From Streptomyces sp. GESEQ-4 (GTDB lineage: Bacteria > Actinomycetota > Actinomycetes > Streptomycetales > Streptomycetaceae): a stretch of DNA of 64,000 nucleotides. The position numbers and the translations under genes were made by a program. Where the stretch lies: the NCBI RefSeq assembly GCF_017948455.1, contig NZ_JAFFSU010000038.1, positions 1-64,000 on the forward strand, written 5' to 3'. The notes under the pieces were generated by a model. The model was given only the letters and a program-made list of their open reading frames with translations, did not search any database and was not told the DNA's origin. This document shows, piece after piece, positions 25,290-33,552 of this stretch. Each line of letters starts with the position of its first letter. The stretch's first letter is position 1.

Positions 25290-26822
25290 ACAGATGACGC
25301 CAAAGTGAGTGGGCTGTCTGACGAAGAGCGATTGGCCCAGCTCGGCTACACGCAGGTCCTTGCCCGCCGCATGTCGGCGTTCTCCAACTACGCGGTCTCC
25401 TTCACGATCATCTCGGTTCTGTCGGGATGTCTGACGCTGTATCTGTTCGGCATGAACACCGGCGGTCCCGCCGTGATCACCTGGGGCTGGGTCGCGGTCG
25501 GACTGATGACGCTGTTCGTGGGGCTGGCGATGGCCGAGATCTGCTCGGCGTATCCGACGTCGGCGGGCCTGTACTTCTGGGCCCATCGGCTCGCGCCCCC
25601 GCGTACGGCCGCCGCGTGGGCCTGGTTCACGGGCTGGTTCAACGTGCTCGGCCAGGTCGCGGTGACCGCGGGCATCGACTTCGGGGCGGCGTCCTTCCTG
25701 GGCGCGTATCTGAACCTGCAGTTTGACTTCGAGGTGACACCCGGCCGCACGATCCTCCTCTTCGCGGGGATCCTGGTGCTGCACGGCCTGCTGAACACCT
25801 TCGGGGTGCGGGTGGTGGGCCTGCTCAACAGCGTGAGCGTGTGGTGGCACGTGCTCGGCGTGGCGGTGATTGTCGGCGCGCTCACCTTCTCCCCGGACCA
25901 GCACCAGTCCGCGTCCTTCGTGTTCGGCGAGTTCGTGAACAACACGGGCTGGGGCAGCAGCGTGTACGTCGTCGCGCTCGGCCTGCTCATGGCCCAGTAC
26001 ACCTTCACCGGCTACGACGCCTCCGCCCACATGACGGAGGAGACACACGACGCGTCGACGGCGGGCCCGAAGGGGATCGTGCGGTCCATCTGGACGTCAT
26101 GGATAGCCGGGTTCGTGCTGCTGTTGGGCTTCACTTTCGCCATCCAGTCGTACGAGGGTGCCCTCACGTCCCCGACGGGCGCACCGCCCGCGCAGATCCT
26201 GCTCGACGCGCTGGGCGCGACGGCGGGCAAGCTGCTGCTCCTGGTCGTGATCGGGGCGCAGCTGTTCTGCGGGATGGCGTCGGTGACGGCCAACAGCCGG
26301 ATGATCTACGCGTTCTCCCGGGACGGCGCGCTGCCCTTCTCCCACGTCTGGCACTCGGTGAACCCGCGCACCCGCACCCCCGTGGCGGCCGTGTGGCTGG
26401 CGGCGCTGGGCGCGCTGGTGCTCGGGCTGCCGTATCTGATCAATGTCACGGCCTACGCGGCGGTGACGTCGATCGCCGTGATCGGCCTGTACATCGCCTA
26501 CGCCATCCCGACGCTGCTGCGGCTGCGGAAGGGCGACGACTTCGAGCGCGGTCCGTGGCACCTGGGGCGCTGGTCGCGGCCGATCGGCGTGGTGGCGGTG
26601 GTGTGGGTCGGCGTGATCACGGTCCTCTTCATGCTGCCGCAGGTCTCCCCGGTCACCTCGGAGACCTTCAACTACGCCCCGGTCGCCGTCCTCGTCGTCC
26701 TCGGCTTCGCCGCGACCTGGTGGCTGGCCTCGGCCCGGCACTGGTTCCTCAACCCCGACCACGAACGGACCATCGCCCGCGAGGCGTCCCGCACGGGCAC
26801 GCCCGAACCGGTCGATCCGTAA
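25287..26822 (+). CDS. APC-family amino acid permease
   Basis: 511 aa with about 12 membrane helices. The start region SDEERLAQLGYTQVLARRMSAFSNYAVSFTIIS, the unwound TM1 glycine-rich motif and GGPAVITWGWVAVGLMTLFVGLAMAEICSAYPT-type TM2 signature are those of the amino acid/choline/GABA transporter group. FTGYDASAHMTEETHDAS in TM6 is also characteristic. Substrate is not determinable. The start lies in an inverted repeat, so translation may be gated. A strong terminator follows, and no other gene shares the operon. Confidence 0.9.
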   Translation: MTDDAKVSGLSDEERLAQLGYTQVLARRMSAFSNYAVSFTIISVLSGCLTLYLFGMNTGGPAVITWGWVAVGLMTLFVGLAMAEICSAYPTSAGLYFWAHRLAPPRTAAAWAWFTGWFNVLGQVAVTAGIDFGAASFLGAYLNLQFDFEVTPGRTILLFAGILVLHGLLNTFGVRVVGLLNSVSVWWHVLGVAVIVGALTFSPDQHQSASFVFGEFVNNTGWGSSVYVVALGLLMAQYTFTGYDASAHMTEETHDASTAGPKGIVRSIWTSWIAGFVLLLGFTFAIQSYEGALTSPTGAPPAQILLDALGATAGKLLLLVVIGAQLFCGMASVTANSRMIYAFSRDGALPFSHVWHSVNPRTRTPVAAVWLAALGALVLGLPYLINVTAYAAVTSIAVIGLYIAYAIPTLLRLRKGDDFERGPWHLGRWSRPIGVVAVVWVGVITVLFMLPQVSPVTSETFNYAPVAVLVVLGFAATWWLASARHWFLNPDHERTIAREASRTGTPEPVDP

Positions 26823-26860
26823 CACCCCTGGACACTCCCGGCCCGCTCCGCCGGCGCGGC

Positions 26861-26899
26861 ACGGCCGGGACCCCGATACCCGATCGGAGTCCCGGCCGT
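26861..26899 (+). terminator. Terminator of the permease gene
   Basis: 17-position stem ACGGCCGGGACCCCGAT / ATCGGAGTCCCGGCCGT with one mismatch and an ACCCG loop, directly upstream of tRNA-Lys. Confidence 0.85.
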
Positions 26900-26931
26900 G
26901 TCCGGCTATGCTCGGGGAGGCAACATCGCCT

Positions 26932-27004
26932 GGGCCCTTAGCTCAATTGGCAGAGCAGTGGACTTTTAATCCATTGGTTGTGGGTTCGAGTCCCACAGGG
27001 CCTA
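26932..27004 (+). tRNA. tRNA-Lys (TTT)
   Basis: Starts GGGCCCT. Anticodon loop CTTTTAA, T arm GTGGG-TTCGAGT-CCCAC, acceptor AGGGCCT, discriminator A. The 3' half is duplicated at 34577-34610. No hairpin follows it directly; the likely original terminator is at 34615-34649. Confidence 0.95.
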
Positions 27005-27005
27005 C
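26972..27005 (+). repeat. Attachment site, tRNA-side copy (34-bp direct repeat)
   Basis: Covers the 3' side of the anticodon stem, the variable and T arms and the acceptor end of tRNA-Lys. It is identical over 34 bp to 34577-34610 in the same orientation. This is the classic geometry of tyrosine-integrase insertion in a tRNA gene. Confidence 0.88.
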
Positions 27006-27087
27006 CGGTGGCGGGGGAGGGAAACGGCCTCTGACCTGCTACGCAGCGCCTGAGTCGGCTTTGGCCGGGTCGGGCGCTGCTTCGTTC

Positions 27088-27285
27088 TCAAGCCATTGCG
27101 TGAGCGGATGTGCTCGTGGCCTGCGGATCGGGTGCCGCTTGGGCGGACGAATCGGCGGCTGCCGGACGCGACCGGGGGATCAGCTTCGCTGCCTTCTCGG
27201 CGATTTCGCGGTCCAGCTCAGGGAGCAGGCTCGTGTACGTGTCCGAGGTCGCCCGGGCCCAGCGCTCCCAGATCCGGGCGGAAGA
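27088..27285 (-). pseudogene. C-terminal remnant of a tyrosine-recombinase integrase
   Basis: The frame ends ATSDTYTSLLPELDREIAE then KAAKLIPRSRP and a low-complexity tail, then stop. DTYTSLLPE followed by an Ala-rich helix and IPR is the usual end of Streptomyces integrases, with the Tyr as the catalytic nucleophile. The core catalytic Arg and His boxes upstream are absent, so the gene is truncated. It sits about 80 nt from the tRNA-side attachment copy, where an island integrase belongs. The 27290-27458 stretch has no further recognisable protein. Confidence 0.65.
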
Positions 27286-27458
27286 CCGTGCCGCCCGCGC
27301 CCATCGGAGATCATTCCTGCTGCAGCAGGACCGTGGTGTCGGGGGGGCAGAACCCGTCGTTGTCGAGCAGCCCTGAGGTGAGGAGAGGGCTCCAGGAGTC
27401 GGGAAGCGGGATCGGCCGCCTGTCTCACCGTGCCGGTCACAGGAAGGGGCCCAGGTCC

Positions 27459-28226
27459 TCAGGAAGTGCCGTCCGCGGGTACGGGTTCGGTGAACTGGTC
27501 GAACAGCATGACGGCAACCCTTGTGACAAGGGACCAGTTCTCGTCGCCGTGCGGGTCCGCCAGGTCCCCGTAGCCGGCGATCCACCGCATGTGGAAGCCG
27601 TCCAGCAGGGAAGCGATGCTGGTGGCGAGGTGATCGACCTGGTAGGGCGCACGCATGCGCAGCCCGTAGGTGTCGAGCAGGGCCTGGTACGCCTCGCAGG
27701 CCACCTTCGTGAACGATTCGCCGTAGTGCCCGAGGGCCTCACGCACACGGGGGTTCGCGGCGCTGGCGTAGAAACCGAGCATCACCCGGTAGATCGGGTC
27801 CACCCGGTGGTTCTTGTGGTTGTCGGTCAGTACGTCGTTGAGGGCTTCCTGCCAGGTGATGCCCTTCTCGACGGCTACCTCGAAGCGCCGGATGCTGTCG
27901 GGCAGACCCGGTACCAGTTCCGCCTGCCGGGAGGTGAGGTGGAACAACAACTCGGCCTGGAAATCGGCCTGAGCCGGCCAGATCTGGTAGATCGATCCCG
28001 TGGTGACCGCCGGCGCCGACTCGTCGCCCAGCCGGCCCCGGATGATGCGGGTGGCCTCTTCCGTCACCTGCTTGACCCGCACGTGGGCCAGTGCGGCGGA
28101 GACCGCGGCCTCGCTGGTGTCGGCGGTTCCCGCACAGACGAGTTTGGTCGCCGCTTCCAGCATGAGGGCCCGGGTCTCCTCGAGCGATCGCCGAGGCAGC
28201 CTGCGTCTTCCGGCCTGCGTCGTCAC
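27459..28226 (-). CDS. TetR/AcrR-family transcriptional regulator
   Basis: 255 aa. The N-terminal helix-turn-helix region (about residues 15-85) ends in TTGSIYQIWPAQADFQAELLFHL, the recognition-helix region of TetR proteins. It is longer than usual, with an insert between helices 1 and 2. The C-terminal ligand domain is all-helical. GTG start with GGGAGGGGGAGG upstream. It is divergent from the transporter operon, and palindromic sites lie in the shared region, so it probably represses that operon and itself in response to the transported compound. Confidence 0.88.
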   Translation of the reverse strand: MTTQAGRRRLPRRSLEETRALMLEAATKLVCAGTADTSEAAVSAALAHVRVKQVTEEATRIIRGRLGDESAPAVTTGSIYQIWPAQADFQAELLFHLTSRQAELVPGLPDSIRRFEVAVEKGITWQEALNDVLTDNHKNHRVDPIYRVMLGFYASAANPRVREALGHYGESFTKVACEAYQALLDTYGLRMRAPYQVDHLATSIASLLDGFHMRWIAGYGDLADPHGDENWSLVTRVAVMLFDQFTEPVPADGTS

Positions 28227-28248
28227 ACCCTCCCCCTCCCCTGCCTGA

Positions 28249-28281
28249 GCGTTAAATCGAGCTGCTTGATCGTTAAATCAA
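28249..28281. promoter_or_regulatory. Candidate TetR operator
   Basis: CGTTAAATC occurs at 28250-28258 and 28271-28279, exactly 21 bp apart (two helical turns). The second lies within a 16-bp palindrome TTGATCGTTAAATCAA (28266-28281). The site lies between the TetR start and the importer promoter. Confidence 0.6.
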
Positions 28282-28295
28282 AGTGAACCAAGGCG

Positions 28296-28324
28296 TTGAC
28301 AGGGGGTAAGCCTACACCTAGATT
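28296..28324 (+). promoter_or_regulatory. Promoter of the importer operon
   Basis: Consensus-like TTGACA (28296-28301), 17-nt spacer, TAGATT (28319-28324), just downstream of the candidate operator. It gives a ~175-nt leader before the binding-protein ATG. Confidence 0.8.
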
Positions 28325-28505
28325 CCCGGTTCGTAAGAAAGTTACGAAACCTCGAGAAGGCCGCCTGAACAGGCCTTTCCGGGTGCTCCGAGCCGCCCTT
28401 CGCGCTGGTCACCCCGTGCGCTCCAGGTCCCCGGCCGACCGTTTGACCCCCTGTTGCGCATGCCCTCGGCATGACTTCCCTTCGCTCCGCTCACGGAGGT
28501 TTCGT

Positions 28506-29819
28506 ATGCCTACCCATCCGCGTGTCCGAGGACTGGGCCTGATCGCCTCCCTCATGGCGCCCGTCCTGGGCCTCACCGCCTGCAGTGGCGCGCAGAGCCC
28601 GGGCTCAGCCTCGGCCGGTGCCGGCGCAGCCGACTCGTCGGCCGCCGCGGACACCCGCCCGTCGGCCGCCGTGGTGACCGACTATCAGGGTTACGTGGGG
28701 GGCAAGGCGGGCAAGGCCGACTCCGGCCTGTCCCCGGTCACGCTCGGCTGGGTGAACGTCGAGGGCGGCCCCGGCGGCAGCCCTGAGGCGACCCTGGGCG
28801 CCAAGGCAGCCGTTCGGTACGTCAACGAGAAGCTCGGCGGAATCGGCGGCCACCCGCTCGCGCTGAACGTCTGCTCGGTGGTCTCCGCCGAGGAGGAGGG
28901 GCAGAAGTGCGGTCAGCAACTGATCGGCGACAAGGCCGTCTCCGCCATCGGCCTCGGCAATCTGTACCTGGGCGACGCCTCCTTCAACTCCGTGGTGGCG
29001 GGCAGGAAGCCGGTTCTGGTCGGCGTGGCGACGGGTCCCACCCTGCCCACGGCGAAGAACACCTACAGCACCTTCGGCGACCTGCCGCACATCTTCGGCA
29101 CCTGGGGCACGTACTCACGTGACGTCCTCAAGGCGAAGACGGCGGCGGTCATCCACACGAACACCCCCGGCGACAAGATCGCTTCGAGCGCGGCGGTCAA
29201 GGGACTCAAGGCCGCCGGCCTCACCGTCAAGTCGGTCGGCTTCGACGCGCAGGCCACGGACCTGATCGGCCCGGTCACCGCGGCCGGCGCCAACTCCGCC
29301 GATGTCATCGTGCCCATCACGATCGGCTCCGGGTGTGTCGGAGTCGCCAAGGCACTCAAGCAACTCGGCATCGACAAGCCCGTGGTGTCCACGCCCCTGT
29401 GCATGTCACCGGACGTGGCCAAGGGCCTGGGCGGGGATCTGCCCACATGGACGTACGGCGTCGCCCAGACGCTGCCGACCGACACCTCGGCCGCCGACTC
29501 CAAGGCGTTCCTGACGGCATCCGGCCAGGTGGGGCTGGACAAGGCCACCGCGTCCCAGGTCTTCGCACCACTGGGCTGGAGCACGATCCTGACGTACGCC
29601 AAGGCGCTCAACGCCGTGGGAGCCGACAAGATCACCCCGGAGACCGTCGCCGCACAGCTGAAGAAGTTCACCGGGCCGGTCGTCATGGGTGCCGCCGAGG
29701 TCAAGTGCGCCAAGTACCCGGACGCCCCCGCGGTCTGCAACGACCAGGCGCGGTTCTACCAGTACAAGGGCAAGGGTGCCTTCCAGCCGCTGACCGACTG
29801 GCTCCGCCCGCCCCGGTGA
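28506..29819 (+). CDS. Branched-chain-type ABC transporter substrate-binding lipoprotein
   Basis: 437 aa. Lipoprotein signal with LTAC lipobox (Cys about residue 25), a low-complexity linker, then a type I periplasmic-binding fold (Leu/Ile/Val-binding protein family): ATLGAKAAVRYVNEKLGGIGG, SAIGLGNLYLG and SADVIVPITIGSGCVG. Several cysteines (NVCSVV, GQKCGQQ, TPLCMSP, VKCAKYP, AVCNDQ) may form disulphides outside the cell. GGAGG precedes the ATG. It captures the ligand for the permease and ATPases encoded next. The ligand may be an amino acid, amide, urea or aromatic acid and cannot be named. Confidence 0.88.
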   Translation: MPTHPRVRGLGLIASLMAPVLGLTACSGAQSPGSASAGAGAADSSAAADTRPSAAVVTDYQGYVGGKAGKADSGLSPVTLGWVNVEGGPGGSPEATLGAKAAVRYVNEKLGGIGGHPLALNVCSVVSAEEEGQKCGQQLIGDKAVSAIGLGNLYLGDASFNSVVAGRKPVLVGVATGPTLPTAKNTYSTFGDLPHIFGTWGTYSRDVLKAKTAAVIHTNTPGDKIASSAAVKGLKAAGLTVKSVGFDAQATDLIGPVTAAGANSADVIVPITIGSGCVGVAKALKQLGIDKPVVSTPLCMSPDVAKGLGGDLPTWTYGVAQTLPTDTSAADSKAFLTASGQVGLDKATASQVFAPLGWSTILTYAKALNAVGADKITPETVAAQLKKFTGPVVMGAAEVKCAKYPDAPAVCNDQARFYQYKGKGAFQPLTDWLRPPR

Positions 29820-29873
29820 CCCCCGTCCACCGTCCGCCCGGGTCCCGTACGGCCCGCGACAGACCTTCCCGTG

Positions 29874-29921
29874 CCGTGTTCCTGAGGCCCGACTCCTTCC
29901 CTAGGGCCTTAAGGAACACGG
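29874..29921 (+). promoter_or_regulatory. Intercistronic hairpin between binding protein and permease genes
   Basis: CCGTGTTCCT...AGGCCC pairs with GGGCCT...AGGAACACGG, 16 bp in two blocks around a small internal loop. Such hairpins stabilise upstream mRNA or attenuate read-through so that binding protein exceeds permease. Confidence 0.7.
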
Positions 29922-29938
29922 CGCTCCAGGAGTAAGAA

Positions 29939-31954
29939 ATGGAACAGATCCTGCTCTTCGCCGTGCTCGGCCTGGGCCAGGGGGCACTGATCGCCGGCAT
30001 CGCACTCGGCGTCGTGGCGACCTACCGGGGTTCGGGCATCATCAACCTGTCGACCGGCGCCGTCGCGATGGTCGCCGGTTACATCTTCTGGGCCCTGAGC
30101 ACCGGCTTCTTCGGCTTCTCCCTGCCGATCGCCGCCGCTATGGCGGGGGCGCTCATGGCGGCGCTCGCGGTCGGTGTGCTCACCGAGGTCGCGGTGTTCA
30201 AGCCGCTGCGCGCGGTCTCACCACTGGCCAAGCTCGCGGCGTCACTCGGCATTCTGCTCACCCTTCAGGCCACCGTGCTGCTGGTGTTCGGAACCCAGCC
30301 CCAGCAGGCCCCCAGCATCCTGCCCTCGGACGCCGTCACCGTCCTGGGCGTCACCACGCCCGTCGACCGTTTCATCCTGACCGGGCTCGTGATCGCCGTA
30401 GCGCTCGCCCTCGGGGCCCTGTACCGGTGGACCCGGTTCGGGCTCGCCACCCGCGCCGCCTCGGAGAACGAACAGGCGGCCCTGCTGGCCGGTCTGTCAC
30501 CCAACAGCGTCTCCCTCGCCAACACCCTGCTGTCCGCGCTGATCGCGGGGCTGCTCGGGGTCCTGGCCGCACCCATCGTCCAGGTCGACTCCGTCACGCT
30601 CCCACTGCAGGTGGTCCCGGCCCTGGCGGCGGCTCTCTTCGCCGGATTCACCTCACTGTGGATCGCCTGCAGCGCCGGCATCCTCATCGGCGTCATGCAG
30701 TCGGTCGTCTACTACCTGTCCACCCAGAGTTGGTTCCCGACCGACAACGGCAACGCCATGCCCGGACTTCAGCAGCTGCTGATCTTCATCCTGATGATCG
30801 TCGCGCTCTACGTGAAGGGGGCGGGCCTGCCGCGCCGTGGCGAAGTCGTCGAGCAGCGGCTGCCCGCCGTACCGCTGCCGGACCGACTGCTCCGACCGGC
30901 CGTACTGGCCACGGCCGCCGCCGCCCTCGCCTTGATCGTGCTGCCGTTCGACTTCCGCCAGGCGCTGACGAACTCGCTGATAGGCGCGATCATCGTCCTC
31001 TCGTACGTCGTCATCACCGGCTACGTGGGACAGATCTCCGTGATGCAGCTCGCGCTCTCCGGCACCGCCGGTTTCGCCCTGTCCCATCTGGCGACCGGAC
31101 TGCACATCCCCTTCCCCTTCAACGCCCTCGGCGCGACCCTCCTGGCCACCCTGCTCGGTGTGGCGGCCGGCATCTCCGCCCTGCGGGTCCGCGGCGTGAG
31201 CCTGGCCGTCGTCACGCTGGCCGCCGCGCTCGCGATGGAACAGGCCCTGTTCACCAACACGTCCTTCGGCGGCACCGCCGGAGTGACCGTGCCCCCTCCC
31301 CGCCTGTTCGGAGTGGACCTCGGTCCGGGGGCGGCCTTCCGCGGCCTGGACGGCAACGAACCCAGCCCCCTCTTCGGCTTCCTCGTCCTGTCCGTCGCCG
31401 CCGCCCTGGGGCTGTACGTGGCCAACCTCAGACGCACCGGGCTGGGGCGGCGCATGCTCGCCGTCCGCTCCAACGAGCGCGCGGCCGCGGCTGCGGGCGT
31501 CAACGTGCGGGGAGTGAAGATCGCAGCGTTCGCCATCAGCTCTTTCATCGCCAGCGCCGCGGGGACCCTGTACGGCTACAACTTCGGCTCCGTCAGCGCG
31601 GTCCGGTTCACCGCGCTGGCCGCACTCGGCCTCATCGGCTTCGCCTACATCGGCGGCATCACGATGGTCTCCGGAGCCGTCATCGCCGGCCTGATGTCCA
31701 CCGAGGCACTCATCCCGCACGCCCTGGACAAGTGGTTCGGCATCAAGGGGACCTGGGCGCTGCTCTTCGCAGGCGTCTCCCTGATCGTGACGCTGATCGC
31801 CAACCCGGACGGCATCGCGGGCGCCAACCACCGCCGCAAGAAGGCCAAGAGAGCCGCCCGCGCGGCGAAAGCCGCCCAAGCCCACGCCGCAAACGCCACG
31901 CCGGAGACCGCCGGGGCCGAAGCGACGCCCGCCCCCGAGGAGGTCGCACGATGA
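29939..31954 (+). CDS. Fused LivH-LivM ABC permease
   Basis: 671 aa. Residues 1-290 match LivH (GQGALIAGIALGVVATYRGSGIINLSTGAVAMVAGYIFW start, then the GLATRAASENEQAALLAGLSP loop). Residues 300-625 match LivM (YVVITGYVGQISVMQLALSGTAGFALSH, then LGRRMLAVRSNERAAAAAGV). About 16-18 membrane helices in total. The two permeases are usually separate; the fusion occurs in some actinomycetes. The tail is Ala/Lys-rich. The stop overlaps the next ATG (ATGA), so it is coupled to the ATPase. Ribosome site CAGGAG before the ATG. Confidence 0.92.
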   Translation: MEQILLFAVLGLGQGALIAGIALGVVATYRGSGIINLSTGAVAMVAGYIFWALSTGFFGFSLPIAAAMAGALMAALAVGVLTEVAVFKPLRAVSPLAKLAASLGILLTLQATVLLVFGTQPQQAPSILPSDAVTVLGVTTPVDRFILTGLVIAVALALGALYRWTRFGLATRAASENEQAALLAGLSPNSVSLANTLLSALIAGLLGVLAAPIVQVDSVTLPLQVVPALAAALFAGFTSLWIACSAGILIGVMQSVVYYLSTQSWFPTDNGNAMPGLQQLLIFILMIVALYVKGAGLPRRGEVVEQRLPAVPLPDRLLRPAVLATAAAALALIVLPFDFRQALTNSLIGAIIVLSYVVITGYVGQISVMQLALSGTAGFALSHLATGLHIPFPFNALGATLLATLLGVAAGISALRVRGVSLAVVTLAAALAMEQALFTNTSFGGTAGVTVPPPRLFGVDLGPGAAFRGLDGNEPSPLFGFLVLSVAAALGLYVANLRRTGLGRRMLAVRSNERAAAAAGVNVRGVKIAAFAISSFIASAAGTLYGYNFGSVSAVRFTALAALGLIGFAYIGGITMVSGAVIAGLMSTEALIPHALDKWFGIKGTWALLFAGVSLIVTLIANPDGIAGANHRRKKAKRAARAAKAAQAHAANATPETAGAEATPAPEEVAR

Positions 31955-32787
31955 GCATGTTCAAGGTCCGTTCCCTGGGCGTCAGTTACGGCGGCGTCCA
32001 CGCACTCAGCGACGTCACCCTGGATGTCGCCGAGGGCCAACTGGTGGGCCTGATCGGCCCGAACGGCGCCGGCAAGACCACCTTCGTGGACGCGGTCAGC
32101 GGACTGGCCGGCGCCCGGGGCCGGGTGGAACTGGACGGCGAGGACCTGACCGGCATGCCGGCGCATGCCCGGGCCCGCCGAGGTCTCGCCCGTACCTTCC
32201 AGAGCAGCGAACTCTTCGAGGACCTCACGGTGGCGGAGAACCTGCGCGTGACGGCGGAACGACCGGCCTGGCTCAGGGCGTTCGGCGAGACCTTCGGCCG
32301 CCGCACACCACCGCCCTCCGCCGTCGCCGATGCCCTCACCACTGTGGGCCTGCAGGATCTGGCCGACGCATCCCCGGCCGAACTGTCCCAGGGACAGCGC
32401 AAACTCGTCGGCGTGGCCAGGGCGCTGGCCGCCCGCCCCCGCGTCATCTGCCTCGACGAGCCCGCCGCCGGCCTGGACACCACGGAGAGCGCCGAACTCG
32501 GCCGCCGCCTGCGTGCCGTCGCCGACGCGGGTACCGCACTGCTCCTCATCGACCACGACATGGGCCTGGTGATGGGCATCTGCGACCACCTGGTCGTCCT
32601 GGAGTTCGGCAAGGTGATCGCGGCGGGACCCCCGAGCCGGGTCCGCGACGACCCCGCAGTCATCACCGCCTACCTCGGCGCGTCCGCCGTCCAGCCCGCC
32701 GACGCACCCCTACCCGACGGCGGCACTCCTTCCTCCCTCACCACCGACCAGCCCGGGGTCCCCAGCAGCGCACCGGAGACAGCATGA
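31951..32787 (+). CDS. LivG-type ABC transporter ATP-binding protein
   Basis: 278 aa. Walker A GPNGAGKTT, signature LSQGQRKLVGVARAL and Walker B VICLDEPAAGLD are all present, with an extended C-terminal Ala/Pro-rich tail (from about residue 240). It drives import together with the following LivF-type ATPase. It overlaps the permease stop by four bases, and GAGGAGG lies within the permease 3' end. Confidence 0.94.
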   Translation: MSMFKVRSLGVSYGGVHALSDVTLDVAEGQLVGLIGPNGAGKTTFVDAVSGLAGARGRVELDGEDLTGMPAHARARRGLARTFQSSELFEDLTVAENLRVTAERPAWLRAFGETFGRRTPPPSAVADALTTVGLQDLADASPAELSQGQRKLVGVARALAARPRVICLDEPAAGLDTTESAELGRRLRAVADAGTALLLIDHDMGLVMGICDHLVVLEFGKVIAAGPPSRVRDDPAVITAYLGASAVQPADAPLPDGGTPSSLTTDQPGVPSSAPETA

Positions 32788-33494
32788 ACACACCCGTACT
32801 GGAAGTGGCCGGACTCACCGTCGGCTACGACGGAGCCCCCGTCGTCCGCGACCTCGACATCACCGTCGGCGCAGGCGAGGTCGTCGCCCTGCTGGGAGCC
32901 AACGGCGCGGGCAAGACAACGACGCTCAAGACCGTCTCCGGGCTGCTGCGTCCCTCCGCAGGCACCATCACCTTCACCGGAACACCCCTCGACCAGGTGC
33001 CGGCGGCGGCCCGCGCGCGACGGGGCATCGCACACGTCCCGGAAGGCAGGGGCATCTTCTCCTCACTGACCGTGGCGGAACACCTGCGGCTGCGACACCG
33101 GGGAGAACGGCTCGACGAGGAGGCGGCGTACGCCTACTTCCCGGTCCTGACCCGCATGCGGGACCGCAAGGCCGGACTCCTGTCCGGCGGAGAACAGCAG
33201 ATGCTCGCTCTCGGACGCGCCCTGGCCCGTCGTCCCAAGCTGCTGCTGCTCGACGAACTCAGTCTCGGCCTCGCCCCGGTCATCGTCGAGGAACTGCTGC
33301 CCGTCGTCCGGCGCTTCGCCGACGATTCCGGCTGCGGGGTGCTGCTCGTCGAGCAGCACGTCGGCCTGGCCCTGGAGGTCGCCGACCGAGGCTGCGTCCT
33401 CTCCCACGGCGAACTCACCGTGCAGGCCACGGCCCGGGAACTGAGAGCGGACCGGTCCCGGATCGTGGCCGGTTACCTGGGCGAAAGTTCCTGA
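32784..33494 (+). CDS. LivF-type ABC transporter ATP-binding protein
   Basis: 236 aa. Walker A GANGAGKTT, LivF marker RGIAHVPEGRGIFSSLTVAEHL, signature LLSGGEQQMLALGRAL, Walker B LLLLDELSLGLAP and the switch His in VEQHVGLAL. It overlaps the previous gene by four bases (ATGA). It completes a full five-domain importer with the preceding genes. Confidence 0.95.
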   Translation: MNTPVLEVAGLTVGYDGAPVVRDLDITVGAGEVVALLGANGAGKTTTLKTVSGLLRPSAGTITFTGTPLDQVPAAARARRGIAHVPEGRGIFSSLTVAEHLRLRHRGERLDEEAAYAYFPVLTRMRDRKAGLLSGGEQQMLALGRALARRPKLLLLDELSLGLAPVIVEELLPVVRRFADDSGCGVLLVEQHVGLALEVADRGCVLSHGELTVQATARELRADRSRIVAGYLGESS

Positions 33495-33552
33495 CCGCCC
33501 CACCGGCACGGACCACGCCATGCCTCCCCACTCACCCTCTCCCAGGAGAACC

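Noticed and set aside
30427..32787. 786-codon frame overlapping permease and ATPase genes
   Set aside because: Only its last 278 codons are real (the LivG-type ATPase). The first part is out of frame within the permease gene.
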